DNA of 64,000 nucleotides from Staphylococcus piscifermentans (GTDB lineage Bacteria > Bacillota > Bacilli > Staphylococcales > Staphylococcaceae): contig NZ_LT906447.1 of NCBI RefSeq assembly GCF_900186985.1, positions 1,984,001 to 2,048,000 of the forward strand, given 5' to 3'. The notes beneath the pieces were generated by a model, which was given only the letters and a program-made list of their open reading frames with translations, did no database searches and had not been told where the DNA came from. A program made the translations under genes and the position numbers. The stretch's first letter is position 1; every line of letters begins with the position of its first letter. Positions 27,466 to 37,534 of this stretch are shown here, piece by piece.

Positions 27466-28044
27466 ATGACTATGGAAGAACATTATATCTTCAAACGTAA
27501 CGACATCGCTATTATGCCCATTATCATGGAAGGAGAACCTTATCCCCTCACCCAAATTTTATCTTACGAAAAAGAACCGCGTATTTTAAAAATTTCTCCG
27601 AGGAAATCCCTCGAAAAATCATGCAAGTTCTACGGCTCAAAATTTTCAATTTTAAGATCAGATACGATCAGATTAACAGATATCAAAAGCAAGCCCCCTA
27701 TCTTACTCTCACCTATTATTTCAATCATCTTATTTTCTACTCAATCTATCAGTTCACCATCAAATATTTGGATAAACATTGAATATGTAAAAGATATTAA
27801 AGCAATAGGTACAAAAGAAACCCAAATTAATTTTATTGATGGCCAATCTATTACTGCGCCCGTTACATCCCGCACTATCAATCATCAATATAAAAATGCC
27901 ATTTATTACGAACATCTCATTAATAAGCGCGTTAAAACTATCAAGTGGAATACTGAGAAACCAATCGACTATTCCAAACCCTCACTAGATGTTTATGAAA
28001 CACTTTGCAAATACCTGGTTATCAATCAATCTAACAAATCATAG
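27466..28044 (+). CDS. comK: Competence transcription factor ComK
   Basis: DNA-binding activator of DNA-uptake genes in Firmicutes. It has 192 residues, normal for ComK. KSCKFYGSKFSILRSDT near 51-67 and the following KPPILLSPIISIILFSTQS align with CRFFGSSYAGRKAGT and KPPIMVDP of B. subtilis ComK; WINIEYVKDIKAIGTKETQI matches the next block. The frame is intact. AGGAGG lies 13 bases before the ATG, rather far. DNA-uptake genes themselves are not in the window. Confidence 0.88.
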   Translation: MTMEEHYIFKRNDIAIMPIIMEGEPYPLTQILSYEKEPRILKISPRKSLEKSCKFYGSKFSILRSDTIRLTDIKSKPPILLSPIISIILFSTQSISSPSNIWINIEYVKDIKAIGTKETQINFIDGQSITAPVTSRTINHQYKNAIYYEHLINKRVKTIKWNTEKPIDYSKPSLDVYETLCKYLVINQSNKS

Positions 28045-28134
28045 CTGCAATTAAAATTTATAGTAGTAAGTTAATATGCGGGATATTGATATTAATTTGG
28101 TGTAAATATTCCGCATATTTTTCGTTATTTTCTC

Positions 28135-28162
28135 TTGAAAATTTTAAAGTGATTGATATAAT
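28135..28162 (+). promoter_or_regulatory. Promoter of the tRNA pair
   Basis: -35 TTGAAA (28135-28140), 16-bp spacer, consensus -10 TATAAT (28157-28162), 29 bp before tRNA-Asn. Confidence 0.7.
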
Positions 28163-28191
28163 AGTACTTGTGCTTGAATAAATCAGATTAA

Positions 28192-28266
28192 TCCACAGTA
28201 GCTCAGTGGTAGAGCTATCGGCTGTTAACCGATCGGTCGTAGGTTCGAGTCCTACCTGTGGAGCCA
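28192..28266 (+). tRNA. tRNA-Asn (GTT)
   Basis: Full cloverleaf. Acceptor TCCACAG pairs with CTGTGGA (28256-28262), the anticodon loop CTGTTAA gives GTT, the T arm has GTTCGAGTC, discriminator G, and CCA is encoded at 28264-28266. Confidence 0.97.
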
Positions 28267-28268
28267 TT

Positions 28269-28357
28269 GGAAACGTACTCAAGTTGGCTGAAGAGGCGCC
28301 CCTGCTAAGGGTGTAGGTCGCGAGAGCGGCGCGAGGGTTCGAATCCCTCCGTTTCCG
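28269..28357 (+). tRNA. tRNA-Ser (GCT)
   Basis: Class II tRNA with a long variable arm. Acceptor GGAAACG pairs with CGTTTCC (28350-28356), anticodon GCT reads AGC/AGU, the T arm has GGTTCGAATCC, discriminator G. CCA is not encoded. It lies 2 bp after tRNA-Asn. Confidence 0.96.
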
Positions 28358-28369
28358 TAAATGACTTAG

Positions 28370-28415
28370 AAATAGTTAGAATCCGTTGTTATGACTGATT
28401 CTAACTATTTTTTAT
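28370..28415 (+). terminator. Terminator of the tRNA pair
   Basis: Perfect stem AAATAGTTAGAATC / GATTCTAACTATTT with a 13-nt loop and a T-run. The following 200 bp to the fic gene hold no gene; 28498-28565 contains two imperfect AT-rich inverted repeats. Confidence 0.85.
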
Positions 28416-28614
28416 TTTGCCCTCTATCCCTTGATACATAAGGCTTTACAGCTGTTTTTTAATTTTTATAACTTTTCTTACTTGGAATCCATTAGAATCG
28501 CCTAAAAAATTTTAGGCACAATGTGTCTAAAATTCCATTCTTTTTTTATAAAAAAGACACACTGTAGACACGTCAAGGACATATGCTTTCTAATCAATTA
28601 TATATCTAGATTCT

Positions 28615-29314
28615 TCAACATTTCCTAATAGTCTTCTCAAATCTTCTTTGAGATTTTTCAAAGATATTGACTAATGCATCAATACCATTGCCAGTTTGAG
28701 CAATGTAAAGCGCATCTTTATACTCTTTTTCATATTCACTGTGCACAACTATTAAATCTACGTTGTTATCTAAACATTGTTTTAGGATAATAAAGCGCCC
28801 TACTCTGCCATTTCCATCATGGAATGGATGGATCTTTTCAAATTTACTGTGAAACTCAGCAATTTTTCTAGTGTCCATCTTAACTTCATTATATTCTTGC
28901 AATAATAGTTCCATGTCGAAATGTATTGTTTCCGGGCTCGATAATTCTAATTCTACCTTACTTAATCTAGCCAGCATGGGTCTATAAGTTCCGGCAAGTT
29001 TACAATCAAAAATACTCAAAGAATTGTTTAGTAAAATACCATGAAATTCTTTGAATAATTTCTCCGATAATTTTTCATTATATATTTTTGCGATGAAATC
29101 AAATACTTCTATTGAATTTGCAGTCTCTATAATATCATTGAGTTTATGTGAGCCTATCACTCTATTCTCTTTAGTGAGTTCCATGATTTCTTCTTTACTA
29201 AATGTGCTACCTTCTAATCTATTTGAATGGAACAAAAAACTCTGTTTTTAACCTGTTATATACTTCAATATTTAATTTTTTTAGCAAAAGTAAATGCTTT
29301 CCTGTTATCTTCAT
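28615..29314 (-). pseudogene. Fic/DOC family protein, split by a one-base frameshift
   Basis: Fic proteins transfer AMP or related groups to target proteins. The intact part (28615-29235) carries the catalytic HPFHDGNGRVGR with His, the inhibitory-helix-like HSNRLEGSTFSKEE, and a normal C-terminus. The natural start is the ATG at 29314 behind an AAGGAGGCG site. From it 31 codons read MKITGKHLLLLKKLN onward and stop at 29219. Six A residues at 29234-29239 (T on the coding strand) shift the frame: with five, the product would read NRLKTEFLFHSNRLEG and continue to the end (about 232 residues). This is either a recent mutation, phase variation or a sequencing error. Position just after two tRNA genes suggests acquired DNA. 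Confidence 0.78.
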
Positions 29315-29397
29315 GGTGTCCGCCTCCTTAGTTTCTTAATAATATTAATGCTCACTATGTTTTATGTGTAACTATTTTATAGAGCTTATTCCTTATC

Positions 29398-29943
29398 TTA
29401 AATTCTATAAGCATTCAATAAAGCCATAATATGTTTTCTGATTGCATCCCTATTCTTTTCATTATTTTCTATATACTCGTCAACCATTCCAATTATACCA
29501 TGACCAAGAAAGCTCAAGGTCATATGATAATCCAAGGCTTTCTGTCGGCATATTTTTTCAGAGACTACTTCTGTTAATACTTCTTGGAAAAATTGAATTA
29601 ATTGCTGGCGGCTCTTTTTAAAATGATAATCACCAAATAATGTGCGATAAAACTTTTGGTTTTGATAAAAAAACTTTAACCATTCATCTACTATCAAATT
29701 TAAATTAACAATTTTAAATGTATGACAAATTTCTCTTAGTTCTTCTAACCTTTTTATAAATATTTTTTCTAACAAATCGTATTTATCTATATAATGGAGA
29801 TAAAATGTCTTTCTCGCTATTTGTGCTGCAGATGTGATTTCTTTAACAGAAATTTTATCTATTTCTTTTTGATAAAAAAGAGTTAAAAATGCACTTTCAA
29901 TATTATTTTTAGTTTTAATCACTCTTAAATCTTCTTTTTTCAT
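29398..29943 (-). CDS. TetR/AcrR family regulator
   Basis: 181 residues. The N-terminal helix-turn-helix (about 8-55) shows IESAFLTLFYQKEIDKISVK and the recognition part IARKTFYLHYIDKYDLLEKI; the C-terminal domain resembles the TetR_C_7/DhaS-like group common in Firmicutes. Ligand unknown. It diverges from the alpha/beta hydrolase at 30139 across 195 bp, so self-regulation and control of that gene are plausible. GAGGAG before the ATG. Confidence 0.8.
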   Translation of the reverse strand: MKKEDLRVIKTKNNIESAFLTLFYQKEIDKISVKEITSAAQIARKTFYLHYIDKYDLLEKIFIKRLEELREICHTFKIVNLNLIVDEWLKFFYQNQKFYRTLFGDYHFKKSRQQLIQFFQEVLTEVVSEKICRQKALDYHMTLSFLGHGIIGMVDEYIENNEKNRDAIRKHIMALLNAYRI

Positions 29944-30138
29944 TATATCTCCTCACTTACAACCCACATTTTAAATAACTGTGTATTAATTCTCACATAA
30001 TATTTTAATAATTTTGTTTTCTTGTTTTCATATTTTAACATAATACTAAGAAGTTGCTATGCTCTATTGATTGAGTTTCTCATAAGTAACGCAAGGGTAT
30101 AGTATCTTTGTACAATAAACGAATGGAGGCAATAATAT

Positions 30139-30954
30139 ATGAAACATAGAATTCAAGTAAGCGATGAAGTTGCATTAAATGTAGATGATTTCGGCTCAGG
30201 TCAACCATTGGTGTTCTTACACGGCTGGCCAGCAAATAACACAATGTTTGAATATCAAGCAGATTTCGTTGTAGAGAACGGCTATCGTTATATCGGCATT
30301 GACCATCGCGGTTTCGGTTTATCAGACAGAGCAGCAGATGGTTATGATTATGATACTATTGCAGATGACATTCAAAAAGTTGTAGATGAATTAAACTTAA
30401 AAGATATTATCGTTGTAGGATTTTCAGTCGGCGGAGCATTAGCCTTGAAATACGGCGTCAAACATAACAGTTCGAACTTGAAGAAAATGGTCTTATTAGG
30501 ACCAGCTGGACCTAGTTTCGTTCAACGCGACGGCTATCCATATGGCTTGAAACCTGAAGACGTTACAGCTTTAATCGAGCAAATTAATGATGATCAACCT
30601 AAAGCAATCGGCGACTTTGGTGAAGATTCATTCTTTAATTCAGATATTGAAGTTTCAGATGAATATAAACAATATTTCAATGCAATGACTTTAACTTCTT
30701 CTTTAATCGGTACAGTTAAACTTGCTGAATCATTAAGAGATGAAGATTTGCGTGAAGAAATTAAATCATTAGATTTACCAGTATACGGTATTCATGGCAC
30801 AGCGGACCATGTTTGCCCTATCGAATTCTCTGAGTATCTTGAAAAAGAAGCACCTGATTATACACTTTCAAAAGTTGAAGGTGCAGGACATGCATTGTTC
30901 TTCGAGAAAAAAGATGAAGTGAACCGCTTATTATTAGAAGCATTAAAAAAATAA
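30139..30954 (+). CDS. Alpha/beta hydrolase
   Basis: Cytoplasmic alpha/beta-hydrolase of 271 residues, haloperoxidase/esterase type. FLHGWPANN near 26-34 (oxyanion region), the nucleophile elbow VGFSVGGAL with Ser96, a late Asp in GIHGTADHV and the His in EGAGHALFF form the triad. Substrate unknown. Good ATGGAGG site. Probably controlled by the divergent TetR regulator. Ends in a strong terminator. Confidence 0.82.
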   Translation: MKHRIQVSDEVALNVDDFGSGQPLVFLHGWPANNTMFEYQADFVVENGYRYIGIDHRGFGLSDRAADGYDYDTIADDIQKVVDELNLKDIIVVGFSVGGALALKYGVKHNSSNLKKMVLLGPAGPSFVQRDGYPYGLKPEDVTALIEQINDDQPKAIGDFGEDSFFNSDIEVSDEYKQYFNAMTLTSSLIGTVKLAESLRDEDLREEIKSLDLPVYGIHGTADHVCPIEFSEYLEKEAPDYTLSKVEGAGHALFFEKKDEVNRLLLEALKK

Positions 30955-30975
30955 ACGCTAACTTATTTTCTATAG

Positions 30976-31012
30976 AGCGGCTAGGACTATTAAAGTCCTT
31001 AGTCGCTTTTTC
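30976..31012 (+). terminator. Terminator of the hydrolase gene
   Basis: Stem AGCGGCTAGGAC / GTCCTTAGTCGCT with a 7-nt loop, followed by TTTTT. Confidence 0.85.
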
Positions 31013-31137
31013 TATACGCAACTTTAACTCACTCTATCTCTCCTCAATTTCAACAAAGTCAACTTCTAGATATATATGCTATTTACTTTTGCATGTTAAG
31101 CTCACTTTTAATTTTTATTAATATTCAGAATTTTCTA

Positions 31138-31166
31138 TTGAAATCGCCTTTCTTTCATGCTATGAT
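31138..31166 (+). promoter_or_regulatory. Promoter of the histidine operon
   Basis: -35 TTGAAA (31138-31143), 17-bp spacer, -10 TATGAT (31161-31166), 63 bp before hisZ. I see no T-box, leader peptide or attenuator between it and hisZ, so control, if any, is by a DNA-binding regulator. Confidence 0.6.
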
Positions 31167-31229
31167 TACGTCATTAATTTATTTTTACTTTAGTTCGGTA
31201 GAGAATAAAAGCGAAAGTGTGGGACGGCA

Positions 31230-32072
31230 ATGGATTATATTGAGTATCAAGATAAAGTGTTGAGGAGAAAAGCATTAGAATATCAATTCTTAAAGTATTT
31301 CCAAAATCACGGTTATACAGTGATTGATTTACATTTTATTGAACGCTTGAATTGGCAGCAGTTGACTCAAGATGATTTAGAAAGTATGAGTACACGCAGT
31401 ATTTGGAAAAATGGTCAAAATTTTTATGCTTTGAGAAATGACTGGACGGATCAGCTGCAACATTATGCTCGAACGTATGATTTGAATTTCAAACGTGCTG
31501 TGTATGCAGGGCCTATTGCTAATAATGAGCATATCAACAGTAATTTAGGTATTGAAGTATTCAATCCTTCTTATGAAGACATGCTCACTAGTTTCCAATA
31601 CATGTTGCAATTTGTGCGTGAAGAGATGCAGCAACCAGTTGACTTTGCTGTTATCGGTCATTATCAACTCTTAGATTTACTTTTAACACAATCAGAACAA
31701 ACGCCTGAGATCTTAAAATTAATTAACGAACGCAACATTTCTGAATTAAGTCAACGCTTAACGCCAACTCATCCATTGATAACTTTATTAAATCAACCTA
31801 CACATGTACAGCTTGATTATATTCCGTCTCTTATTCCAAATGAGCATCCAACCTATTTGTCGCTCTTACGTTGGTCTGAGGAATTGAGAAGAGCCGGTAT
31901 TGAAAGTATTCATTTAGATATTACGACCATGCCGCCAAAGTCTTACTATATCGGTAGTTTCATGCAGTTGTTCACTAATAATCAGTCTGAACCTGTGATG
32001 TCAGGCGGCCATTATGCTGGTGAAATTGAAGGGTTCGGCTTTGGAATTAAATTAGACTGGGAGGTTGTTTGA
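31230..32072 (+). CDS. hisZ: ATP phosphoribosyltransferase regulatory subunit
   Basis: HisZ resembles histidyl-tRNA synthetase and pairs with the short form of HisG, which alone is inactive. It has 280 residues, shorter than most HisZ (about 380-400) but near the length I recall for staphylococci. LRNDWTDQLQHYART and the C-terminal SGGHYAGEIEGFGFGIKLDW are class II synthetase-like. Weak ribosome binding site (GTGGGACGG). First of nine genes with tight spacing; hisG starts at the next base. Confidence 0.82.
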   Translation: MDYIEYQDKVLRRKALEYQFLKYFQNHGYTVIDLHFIERLNWQQLTQDDLESMSTRSIWKNGQNFYALRNDWTDQLQHYARTYDLNFKRAVYAGPIANNEHINSNLGIEVFNPSYEDMLTSFQYMLQFVREEMQQPVDFAVIGHYQLLDLLLTQSEQTPEILKLINERNISELSQRLTPTHPLITLLNQPTHVQLDYIPSLIPNEHPTYLSLLRWSEELRRAGIESIHLDITTMPPKSYYIGSFMQLFTNNQSEPVMSGGHYAGEIEGFGFGIKLDWEVV

Positions 32073-32690
32073 ATGTTAACAGTGGCACTCAGTAAAGGCA
32101 GATTGTTGAAAGACTTTATTCGATTTTTAGAACAAAATGGTAATGCTACTTGGGCAGATGCATTGAATCAGCGAGAACGTAAACTTCAAATTACTGTTGG
32201 TTCCATCAAATTCATCTTAGTCAAAGGTTCAGATGTCCCAACCTATGTAGAAGAAGGCATTGCAGATATCGGAATTACTGGAAGCGATATTTTAAAAGAA
32301 TGCCCTGAGCACAATATTAATAATTATCTTGATCTTCCCTTTGGTCAGTGTCATTTTTCAGTAGCAGCTAAATCTCAGACAACAGAGATACAGCGTGTAG
32401 CCACGACCTTTGTGAAAACCACACGTGATTATTTTAATCAGAAAGGGACAGATGTTACTATTATTCGCTTATCTGGTTCTGTTGAACTGGCTGCTGTAGT
32501 GGATATGGTAGATGCCATAGTAGATATTGTACAAACCGGGACTACGCTCAAATCAAACGGACTAGAGGAACGAGAACGCATTGGTGAAATCAATGCACGT
32601 CTTATTACTAATAAACACGCATTTTTCAGTAAATCACAAGCTATCGAGAATTTCATCCAGCAACTGGGGGTTTCTATTCATGCTCAATAA
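32073..32690 (+). CDS. hisG: ATP phosphoribosyltransferase, short form catalytic subunit
   Basis: First enzyme of histidine synthesis: condenses ATP with PRPP. It has 205 residues, the short HisG type that needs HisZ and lacks the C-terminal regulatory domain. [14 protein letters not shown] at the start, [11 protein letters not shown] near 66-76 and the PRPP loop [14 protein letters not shown] near 150-163 fit. ATG directly after the hisZ stop; its end overlaps hisD by 11 bp. Confidence 0.93.
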   Translation: MLTVALSKGRLLKDFIRFLEQNGNATWADALNQRERKLQITVGSIKFILVKGSDVPTYVEEGIADIGITGSDILKECPEHNINNYLDLPFGQCHFSVAAKSQTTEIQRVATTFVKTTRDYFNQKGTDVTIIRLSGSVELAAVVDMVDAIVDIVQTGTTLKSNGLEERERIGEINARLITNKHAFFSKSQAIENFIQQLGVSIHAQ

Positions 32691-33942
32691 ACAAGATTTT
32701 TATCGTCAATTCGAAACAGCGTCCGCTTCAAACCAAGACTTGTTAGATAGTGTTCAAGCCATCATTCAAAATGTAAAACTGAATCAAGATGCGGCCTTAT
32801 TTCAATATAACCAGGGGTTCGATCATGTTGAAGTTGCTCAGCTAGAAGTACCTGCTGCAACTATTGAAAAAAGTCTAGATCAAATCTCTCCTGAGTTACG
32901 CATAGCCTTAGAAGAAAGTTATGAAAACATAAAATCATTTCAACAAAAGATAAAACATGAGAATGTCATCGGAGAACATACAAGCCAAATATATCACCCT
33001 ATAGAAAGTGTTGGTATCTATGTACCTGGCGGGAAAGCTGCCTACCCTTCGACTGTATTAATGACAGCTACCTTAGCTCAAGTAGCGGGCGTAGAAAACA
33101 TAGTAGTCGTGACACCTCCGCAACCAGAAGGCATCAATCCAAGTATTTTAGCTGCCTGTCAGCTTACAGGTGTCCATCATGTCTATCAAGTTGGGGGCGC
33201 ACAAAGTATTGCTGCTTTAGCTTTTGGGACTGAAACAATTCCAAAGGTTGATAAAATAGTTGGACCCGGCAATCAATTTGTAGCGACTGCCAAACAATTA
33301 TTGTACGGCTACGTAGGCATTGATCAAATTGCTGGACCTAGCGAAATTATGATTATTGCTGACGAGACAGCAAAACCTGAATTTATCGTCCAAGATATTC
33401 TGGCTCAAGCAGAACATGATGAACATGCCCGTACTTTTTTACTTTCTACTAGTAAAAAGATTTTAGAAAAAGTGGAAGCACTATTACCTGAAGCGATTCA
33501 GAATGCGCCGCGTAAAGCGATTATTGAATCGAGTATTAAACATTTTCATTACGCAATTCTAGCAAAAGATAATGATGAGATTATTGAGATTGCAAATTTC
33601 GTTGCGCCAGAACATCTTTCAATTCAAACGCAAAATCCTGAACGATATCTTTTTCACATCAAATATGCCGGCGCGATGTTCTTAGGTTCTTATGCACCAG
33701 AAGCGCTGGGTGATTATAATGCTGGTCCCAGTCATGTGCTGCCGACCAATCAAACCTCCCGCTTCACTAATGGGTTGACCGTCAACGATTTCTTAACCAG
33801 TCATTCTGTTATCAGCTTTGACCAAACCGCCTTCGACAAACTTGCGCCGGGAGCCATGGAAATTGCACATACCGAAGGATTATATCAACACGAAGCTTCT
33901 GTTCGTGTCAGAACAAATAAGGAGATGGAGGAAAATGATTAA
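32680..33942 (+). CDS. hisD: Histidinol dehydrogenase
   Basis: Oxidises histidinol to histidine in two NAD-dependent steps, the end of the pathway. The ATG at 32680, with GGGGG eight bases before it, gives 420 residues starting [11 protein letters not shown]; an in-frame ATG far upstream lies inside hisG and is rejected. [49 protein letters not shown] and GPSHVLPTN are the conserved zinc and NAD regions. Confidence 0.94.
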   Translation: MLNKQDFYRQFETASASNQDLLDSVQAIIQNVKLNQDAALFQYNQGFDHVEVAQLEVPAATIEKSLDQISPELRIALEESYENIKSFQQKIKHENVIGEHTSQIYHPIESVGIYVPGGKAAYPSTVLMTATLAQVAGVENIVVVTPPQPEGINPSILAACQLTGVHHVYQVGGAQSIAALAFGTETIPKVDKIVGPGNQFVATAKQLLYGYVGIDQIAGPSEIMIIADETAKPEFIVQDILAQAEHDEHARTFLLSTSKKILEKVEALLPEAIQNAPRKAIIESSIKHFHYAILAKDNDEIIEIANFVAPEHLSIQTQNPERYLFHIKYAGAMFLGSYAPEALGDYNAGPSHVLPTNQTSRFTNGLTVNDFLTSHSVISFDQTAFDKLAPGAMEIAHTEGLYQHEASVRVRTNKEMEEND

Positions 33943-34939
33943 TATCAATCAGAATGAAAGTCCTATAGCAGCTTTGACCTCATCAGAAATTACAGATATT
34001 GTGGCCGCTTCTGATTTCAAAGTCTACCCAGAAGGTCAATATGAAGCTTTCTTAAAAGCCTACGCTGACTTCTACCATTTAAATACTAATCAAGTATTAG
34101 CAGCGAACGGCTCCGATGAATGGATACAAAAATGTATGCTGGCTTTGCCTAAAGGTCCTGTGCTTGCGCTCAATCCGGATTTCGTCATGTATACCGAGTT
34201 TGCACGACAAACCGACCGCCCTATCGAATATGTAGAATGTAAAGCAGATTTCAGTTTTTCTCTTGAAACGATTTTGACACGCATTGAAGAAGTCCGACCT
34301 GCCTTTTTCATTATGAGCGTTCCGCATAATCCGACCGGCATTCAATATTCTGCTGACTTTTTAAAAGCGATTAGTGACAAATTGAAAAGTATAGGCAGCT
34401 ATTTTGTCTTAGACGAAGCCTATATCGAGTTTGGACAACCCAACGAAATACCGCTTGAATCCCATCTCATCATCATGAAGACACTCAGCAAAGCTTTTGC
34501 TCTGGCAGGCTTACGTATCGGCATCGTCATTTCAACACCTGAGACGATCCAATTACTCAATCGTTTGGCGCATCCCTATCCGATGAGTACCTTATCTTTA
34601 CGCTTAGCAGAGGCACTCTTTAAAAATCATACCCGTGTGGAACACTTGCTTGCAGAACAACGCTTCCTATGTCGAAAACTGCAAGATATTTTCACTCAAT
34701 ATGCAGACGATAAAATGACTGTTATACCTTCGAAAGCGAACTTTGTATTCACTTACGGCACTCATGCACGTGATTTAGGCGAATACGTAATGGCGCGTGG
34801 TTTCCAACCTCGTTTTTATGAAGTAGCATTATTATCAGAAGCTGTCCGCTACTCTATTGCTACCGAGCTAGAACTCAACCAATTATCAGCGATTGTTAAA
34901 GAATGGAGTGATCAATTTGATTTACAGCAAACAACGTGA
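33935..34939 (+). CDS. hisC: Histidinol-phosphate aminotransferase
   Basis: PLP enzyme that transaminates imidazole-acetol phosphate. The ATG at 33935, behind GGAGATGGAGG, gives 334 residues beginning [18 protein letters not shown]; the start overlaps hisD by 8 bp. ANGSDEWI near 54, VPHNPTGIQ, LDEAYIEFG and TLSKAFALAGLRIG with the cofactor Lys186 are present. Slightly shorter than many HisC (about 350) but complete. Confidence 0.93.
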   Translation: MININQNESPIAALTSSEITDIVAASDFKVYPEGQYEAFLKAYADFYHLNTNQVLAANGSDEWIQKCMLALPKGPVLALNPDFVMYTEFARQTDRPIEYVECKADFSFSLETILTRIEEVRPAFFIMSVPHNPTGIQYSADFLKAISDKLKSIGSYFVLDEAYIEFGQPNEIPLESHLIIMKTLSKAFALAGLRIGIVISTPETIQLLNRLAHPYPMSTLSLRLAEALFKNHTRVEHLLAEQRFLCRKLQDIFTQYADDKMTVIPSKANFVFTYGTHARDLGEYVMARGFQPRFYEVALLSEAVRYSIATELELNQLSAIVKEWSDQFDLQQTT

Positions 34940-35498
34940 AACAAAAGAAACTTCTATCCAAATAGCTATAGATTTATCAGGCGAACAAACAACTTCAATT
35001 AAGACAGGAGTCGGCTTCTTAGACCATATGCTGACTTTATTCAGCTTTCACAGTGGAATCAGTTGTCAAATTGAAGTGCAAGGTGACAATGAAGTAGATG
35101 ATCACCATACCACCGAAGATGTTGGGATTGTTCTAGGACAATTACTCTTGGAAGCAATTAAAAATCAACAATCCTTTACACGTTATGGCTCATTCTATAT
35201 CCCGATGGACGAGACCTTAGCACGAGTGGTGACTGATATCAGCGGTCGACCTTATCTTTCTTTTAATGCCCAATTCTCAAAGGAAAAAGTAGGTACCTTT
35301 GATACGGAATTAGTTGAAGAATTTTTCCGCGGTCTGGTCATTAATGCACGTCTCACTACCCACATCGATTTAATTCGAGGTGGCAATACACATCACGAAA
35401 TTGAAGCAATATTCAAAGCCTTTGCAAGAAGTTTAAAGATTGCTCTATCTGACGACGGATCCAAAGGTGTGCCTTCATCGAAAGGTGTGATTGAATGA
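34917..35498 (+). CDS. hisB: Imidazoleglycerol-phosphate dehydratase
   Basis: Manganese-dependent dehydratase that forms imidazole-acetol phosphate. The start is TTG at 34917, six bases after GGAGTGA, giving 193 residues with MIYSKQRETKET at the N-terminus, like the known staphylococcal enzyme. GVGFLDHML, DDHHTTEDVGI, GNTHHEIEAIFKA and the Asp/His/Glu metal ligands are complete. Overlaps hisC by 23 bp. Confidence 0.93.
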   Translation: MIYSKQRETKETSIQIAIDLSGEQTTSIKTGVGFLDHMLTLFSFHSGISCQIEVQGDNEVDDHHTTEDVGIVLGQLLLEAIKNQQSFTRYGSFYIPMDETLARVVTDISGRPYLSFNAQFSKEKVGTFDTELVEEFFRGLVINARLTTHIDLIRGGNTHHEIEAIFKAFARSLKIALSDDGSKGVPSSKGVIE

Positions 35499-36076
35499 TT
35501 GCAATTGTAGACTACGGCCTTGGCAATATTAAGAATATTGAACGCGCTATTCACCATTTAGGTTTTGAAGCCGTTTTAACTGATGATTCTGAGGTCATTC
35601 GTTCAAGCTCTCATATTGTATTGCCAGGTGTGGGTCATTTTAAAGATGCAATGCAAGCATTGAAACAGTCAGGGTTAGATAAGGTACTGATTGAATTGCA
35701 AAATTCCAAACCGTTTATCGGTATATGTTTAGGGATGCAGTTGATGTTCGACCACAGTGCTGAAGGAGATAGTAACGGCTTAGGTATTATACCTGGTAAA
35801 GTAGTACCGATTAAAACAACTTATCCGGTGCCGCATTTAGGATGGAATAATTTAGAAAGCGAACATCCTCTGCTTAATCAAGATGTTTACTTCATACACT
35901 CATATTATGTACAAACTGAAGCTCCAATTATAGCAACAGCAGATTACGGACTGCCTATTACAGCAATTGTTCAAGCGCAAAATAAAATCGGTATCCAATT
36001 TCATCCGGAAAAAAGTGGAGATTATGGATTAGAAATATTAAATCAAGCATTGAAAGGCGGTTTTATTGATGATTGA
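35495..36076 (+). CDS. hisH: Imidazole glycerol phosphate synthase, glutaminase subunit
   Basis: Class I glutamine amidotransferase of 193 residues that supplies ammonia to His[11 protein letters not shown] near 44-53, the nucleophile motif GICLGMQL with Cys78 and the late [10 protein letters not shown] with catalytic His/Glu are intact. Overlaps hisB by 4 bp (ATGA). Confidence 0.94.
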   Translation: MIAIVDYGLGNIKNIERAIHHLGFEAVLTDDSEVIRSSSHIVLPGVGHFKDAMQALKQSGLDKVLIELQNSKPFIGICLGMQLMFDHSAEGDSNGLGIIPGKVVPIKTTYPVPHLGWNNLESEHPLLNQDVYFIHSYYVQTEAPIIATADYGLPITAIVQAQNKIGIQFHPEKSGDYGLEILNQALKGGFIDD

Positions 36077-36773
36077 AATTTGGCCAGCAATCGACCTTAT
36101 TGATTCAACCAGTGTCAGATTAACTGAAGGCGATTATACCTCGAAAGAAGCAATGACCAGAACAGCTGAAGAAGCAGTGTCCTTTTACAGCCAGTTTGAA
36201 TGTGTGACTCGTATTCATGTCATCGATTTAATTGCCGCCAAGCAACAAACACCGATGGAGACAGACTATGTTGAACAATTAGTCGGGTTAACCGACTTAC
36301 CCTTCGAAGTCGGTGGAGGCATTCGTTCGCTGGAAACAATTGAAACTTATTTCAGCAAAGGTGTGCAATACATCATTGTAGGTACGAAAGGCATTCAAGA
36401 TGTGGAATGGTTAAAAGCTGCTGCAGAGCACTATCCAGGACGTATTTACATTTCTGTAGATGCATTCGTAGATGAAATTAAAGTAAACGGCTGGTTAGAA
36501 AATACTGGAATTAATTTATTTGATTTTGTTGCAAAGATTAACCACCTTCCTCTCGGCGGCATTATTTATACCGATATTTCGAAAGATGGCAAGTTGCAAG
36601 GTCCTAACTTTGAATTGACTGCTCAATTAGTAAATTCGACTCCTCTGCCTGTGATTGCTTCAGGGGGGATCCGAAACCAAGCAGACTTAACTCAATTAGA
36701 ACAAGCTGGTGTACAAGCAGCTATTGTCGGCAAAGCTGCTAATACTGAAAGCTTTTGGGAGGGATTAACGTGA
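36069..36773 (+). CDS. hisA: ProFAR isomerase
   Basis: Beta/alpha-barrel isomerase that converts ProFAR to PRFAR. ATG at 36069 gives 234 residues starting [18 protein letters not shown]; a TTG one codon earlier is unnecessary. [11 protein letters not shown] near 76-86, [14 protein letters not shown] and IASGGIRN are the phosphate-binding and catalytic parts. Overlaps hisH by 8 bp. Confidence 0.94.
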   Translation: MIEIWPAIDLIDSTSVRLTEGDYTSKEAMTRTAEEAVSFYSQFECVTRIHVIDLIAAKQQTPMETDYVEQLVGLTDLPFEVGGGIRSLETIETYFSKGVQYIIVGTKGIQDVEWLKAAAEHYPGRIYISVDAFVDEIKVNGWLENTGINLFDFVAKINHLPLGGIIYTDISKDGKLQGPNFELTAQLVNSTPLPVIASGGIRNQADLTQLEQAGVQAAIVGKAANTESFWEGLT

Positions 36774-37534
36774 TTAAGAAACGCATTATTCCTTGTCTCG
36801 ATGTAAAAGACGGTCGTGTCGTGAAGGGCGTACAATTTAAAGGCCTACGCGATATCGGTGATCCTATGGAATTAGCAGCCTATTATAATGCAGAATTAGC
36901 AGATGAGTTAGTGTTTCTCGATATTTCCCGAACTGAGAACGGTCACCAAATGATGCTGGATATCATTGAAGAAACCGCTTCGAAATTATTTATTCCCTTG
37001 ACTATCGGTGGCGGCATCAGTTCTACAGCCGATATTTCAATATTACTAAAGCACGGTGCAGATAAAGTTTCGCTAAATTCCAGTGCTTTACGTCAACCTT
37101 CCCTGATTAAAGAAGCAAGCGATAAATTCGGTTCCCAGTGCATTTGTATCGCTGTAGATGCTAAATGGGAAGATGCTCGTAATGATTGGTTTTGTTATAC
37201 ACATGGCGGCAAACAACCCACGGATATTCGAGTCCTAGATTGGGTGCGACAAGTAGAAGCTTTAGGTGCTGGGGAATTGTTGGTAACCAGTATGGATTAT
37301 GATGGTGTGAAACAAGGATTCGATCATCAGTTGTTGAAAAAGATAAATGAAGCGGTTAATCTCCCAGTCATTGCTTCAGGTGGCGGAGGCAATGCTCAGC
37401 ATTTTGCAGATCTTTTTCAAGAAACAGACGTCTCTGCGGGGTTAGCTGCCAGTATTTTTCATGATAAAGAAACTACTATTGGTGCCGTTAAAACTTATTT
37501 ACAAGAAAAAGGAGTGCAGGTCAGATGGCTGTAA
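36770..37534 (+). CDS. hisF: Imidazole glycerol phosphate synthase, cyclase subunit
   Basis: Beta/alpha-barrel partner of HisH; makes imidazole glycerol phosphate and AICAR. GTG start at 36770 after GGGAGGG gives 254 residues beginning [20 protein letters not shown], which contains catalytic Asp11. [29 protein letters not shown] with the second catalytic Asp, and IASGGGGN are present. Overlaps hisA by 4 bp (GTGA). Confidence 0.95.
   Translation: MIKKRIIPCLDVKDGRVVKGVQFKGLRDIGDPMELAAYYNAELADELVFLDISRTENGHQMMLDIIEETASKLFIPLTIGGGISSTADISILLKHGADKVSLNSSALRQPSLIKEASDKFGSQCICIAVDAKWEDARNDWFCYTHGGKQPTDIRVLDWVRQVEALGAGELLVTSMDYDGVKQGFDHQLLKKINEAVNLPVIASGGGGNAQHFADLFQETDVSAGLAASIFHDKETTIGAVKTYLQEKGVQVRWL

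Noticed and set aside
28058..28282. Leftward open frame of 74 codons across the tRNA-Asn gene
   Set aside because: It is antisense to tRNA-Asn and contains the well-known artefact sequence produced by translating a tRNA in reverse. No ribosome binding site.
28358..29400. Integrative element at tRNA-Ser
   Set aside because: No integrase, no repeated tRNA 3' end and no mobility gene can be seen; only the gene order hints at insertion.
31012..31229. T-box or histidine attenuator before hisZ
   Set aside because: No AGGGTGGNACCGCG-like T-box word, no run of His codons and no terminator between the promoter and hisZ.
32581..32679. Extended N-terminus of hisD
   Set aside because: The extra codons lie inside hisG in another frame; the ATG at 32680 has the ribosome binding site and gives the normal HisD start.
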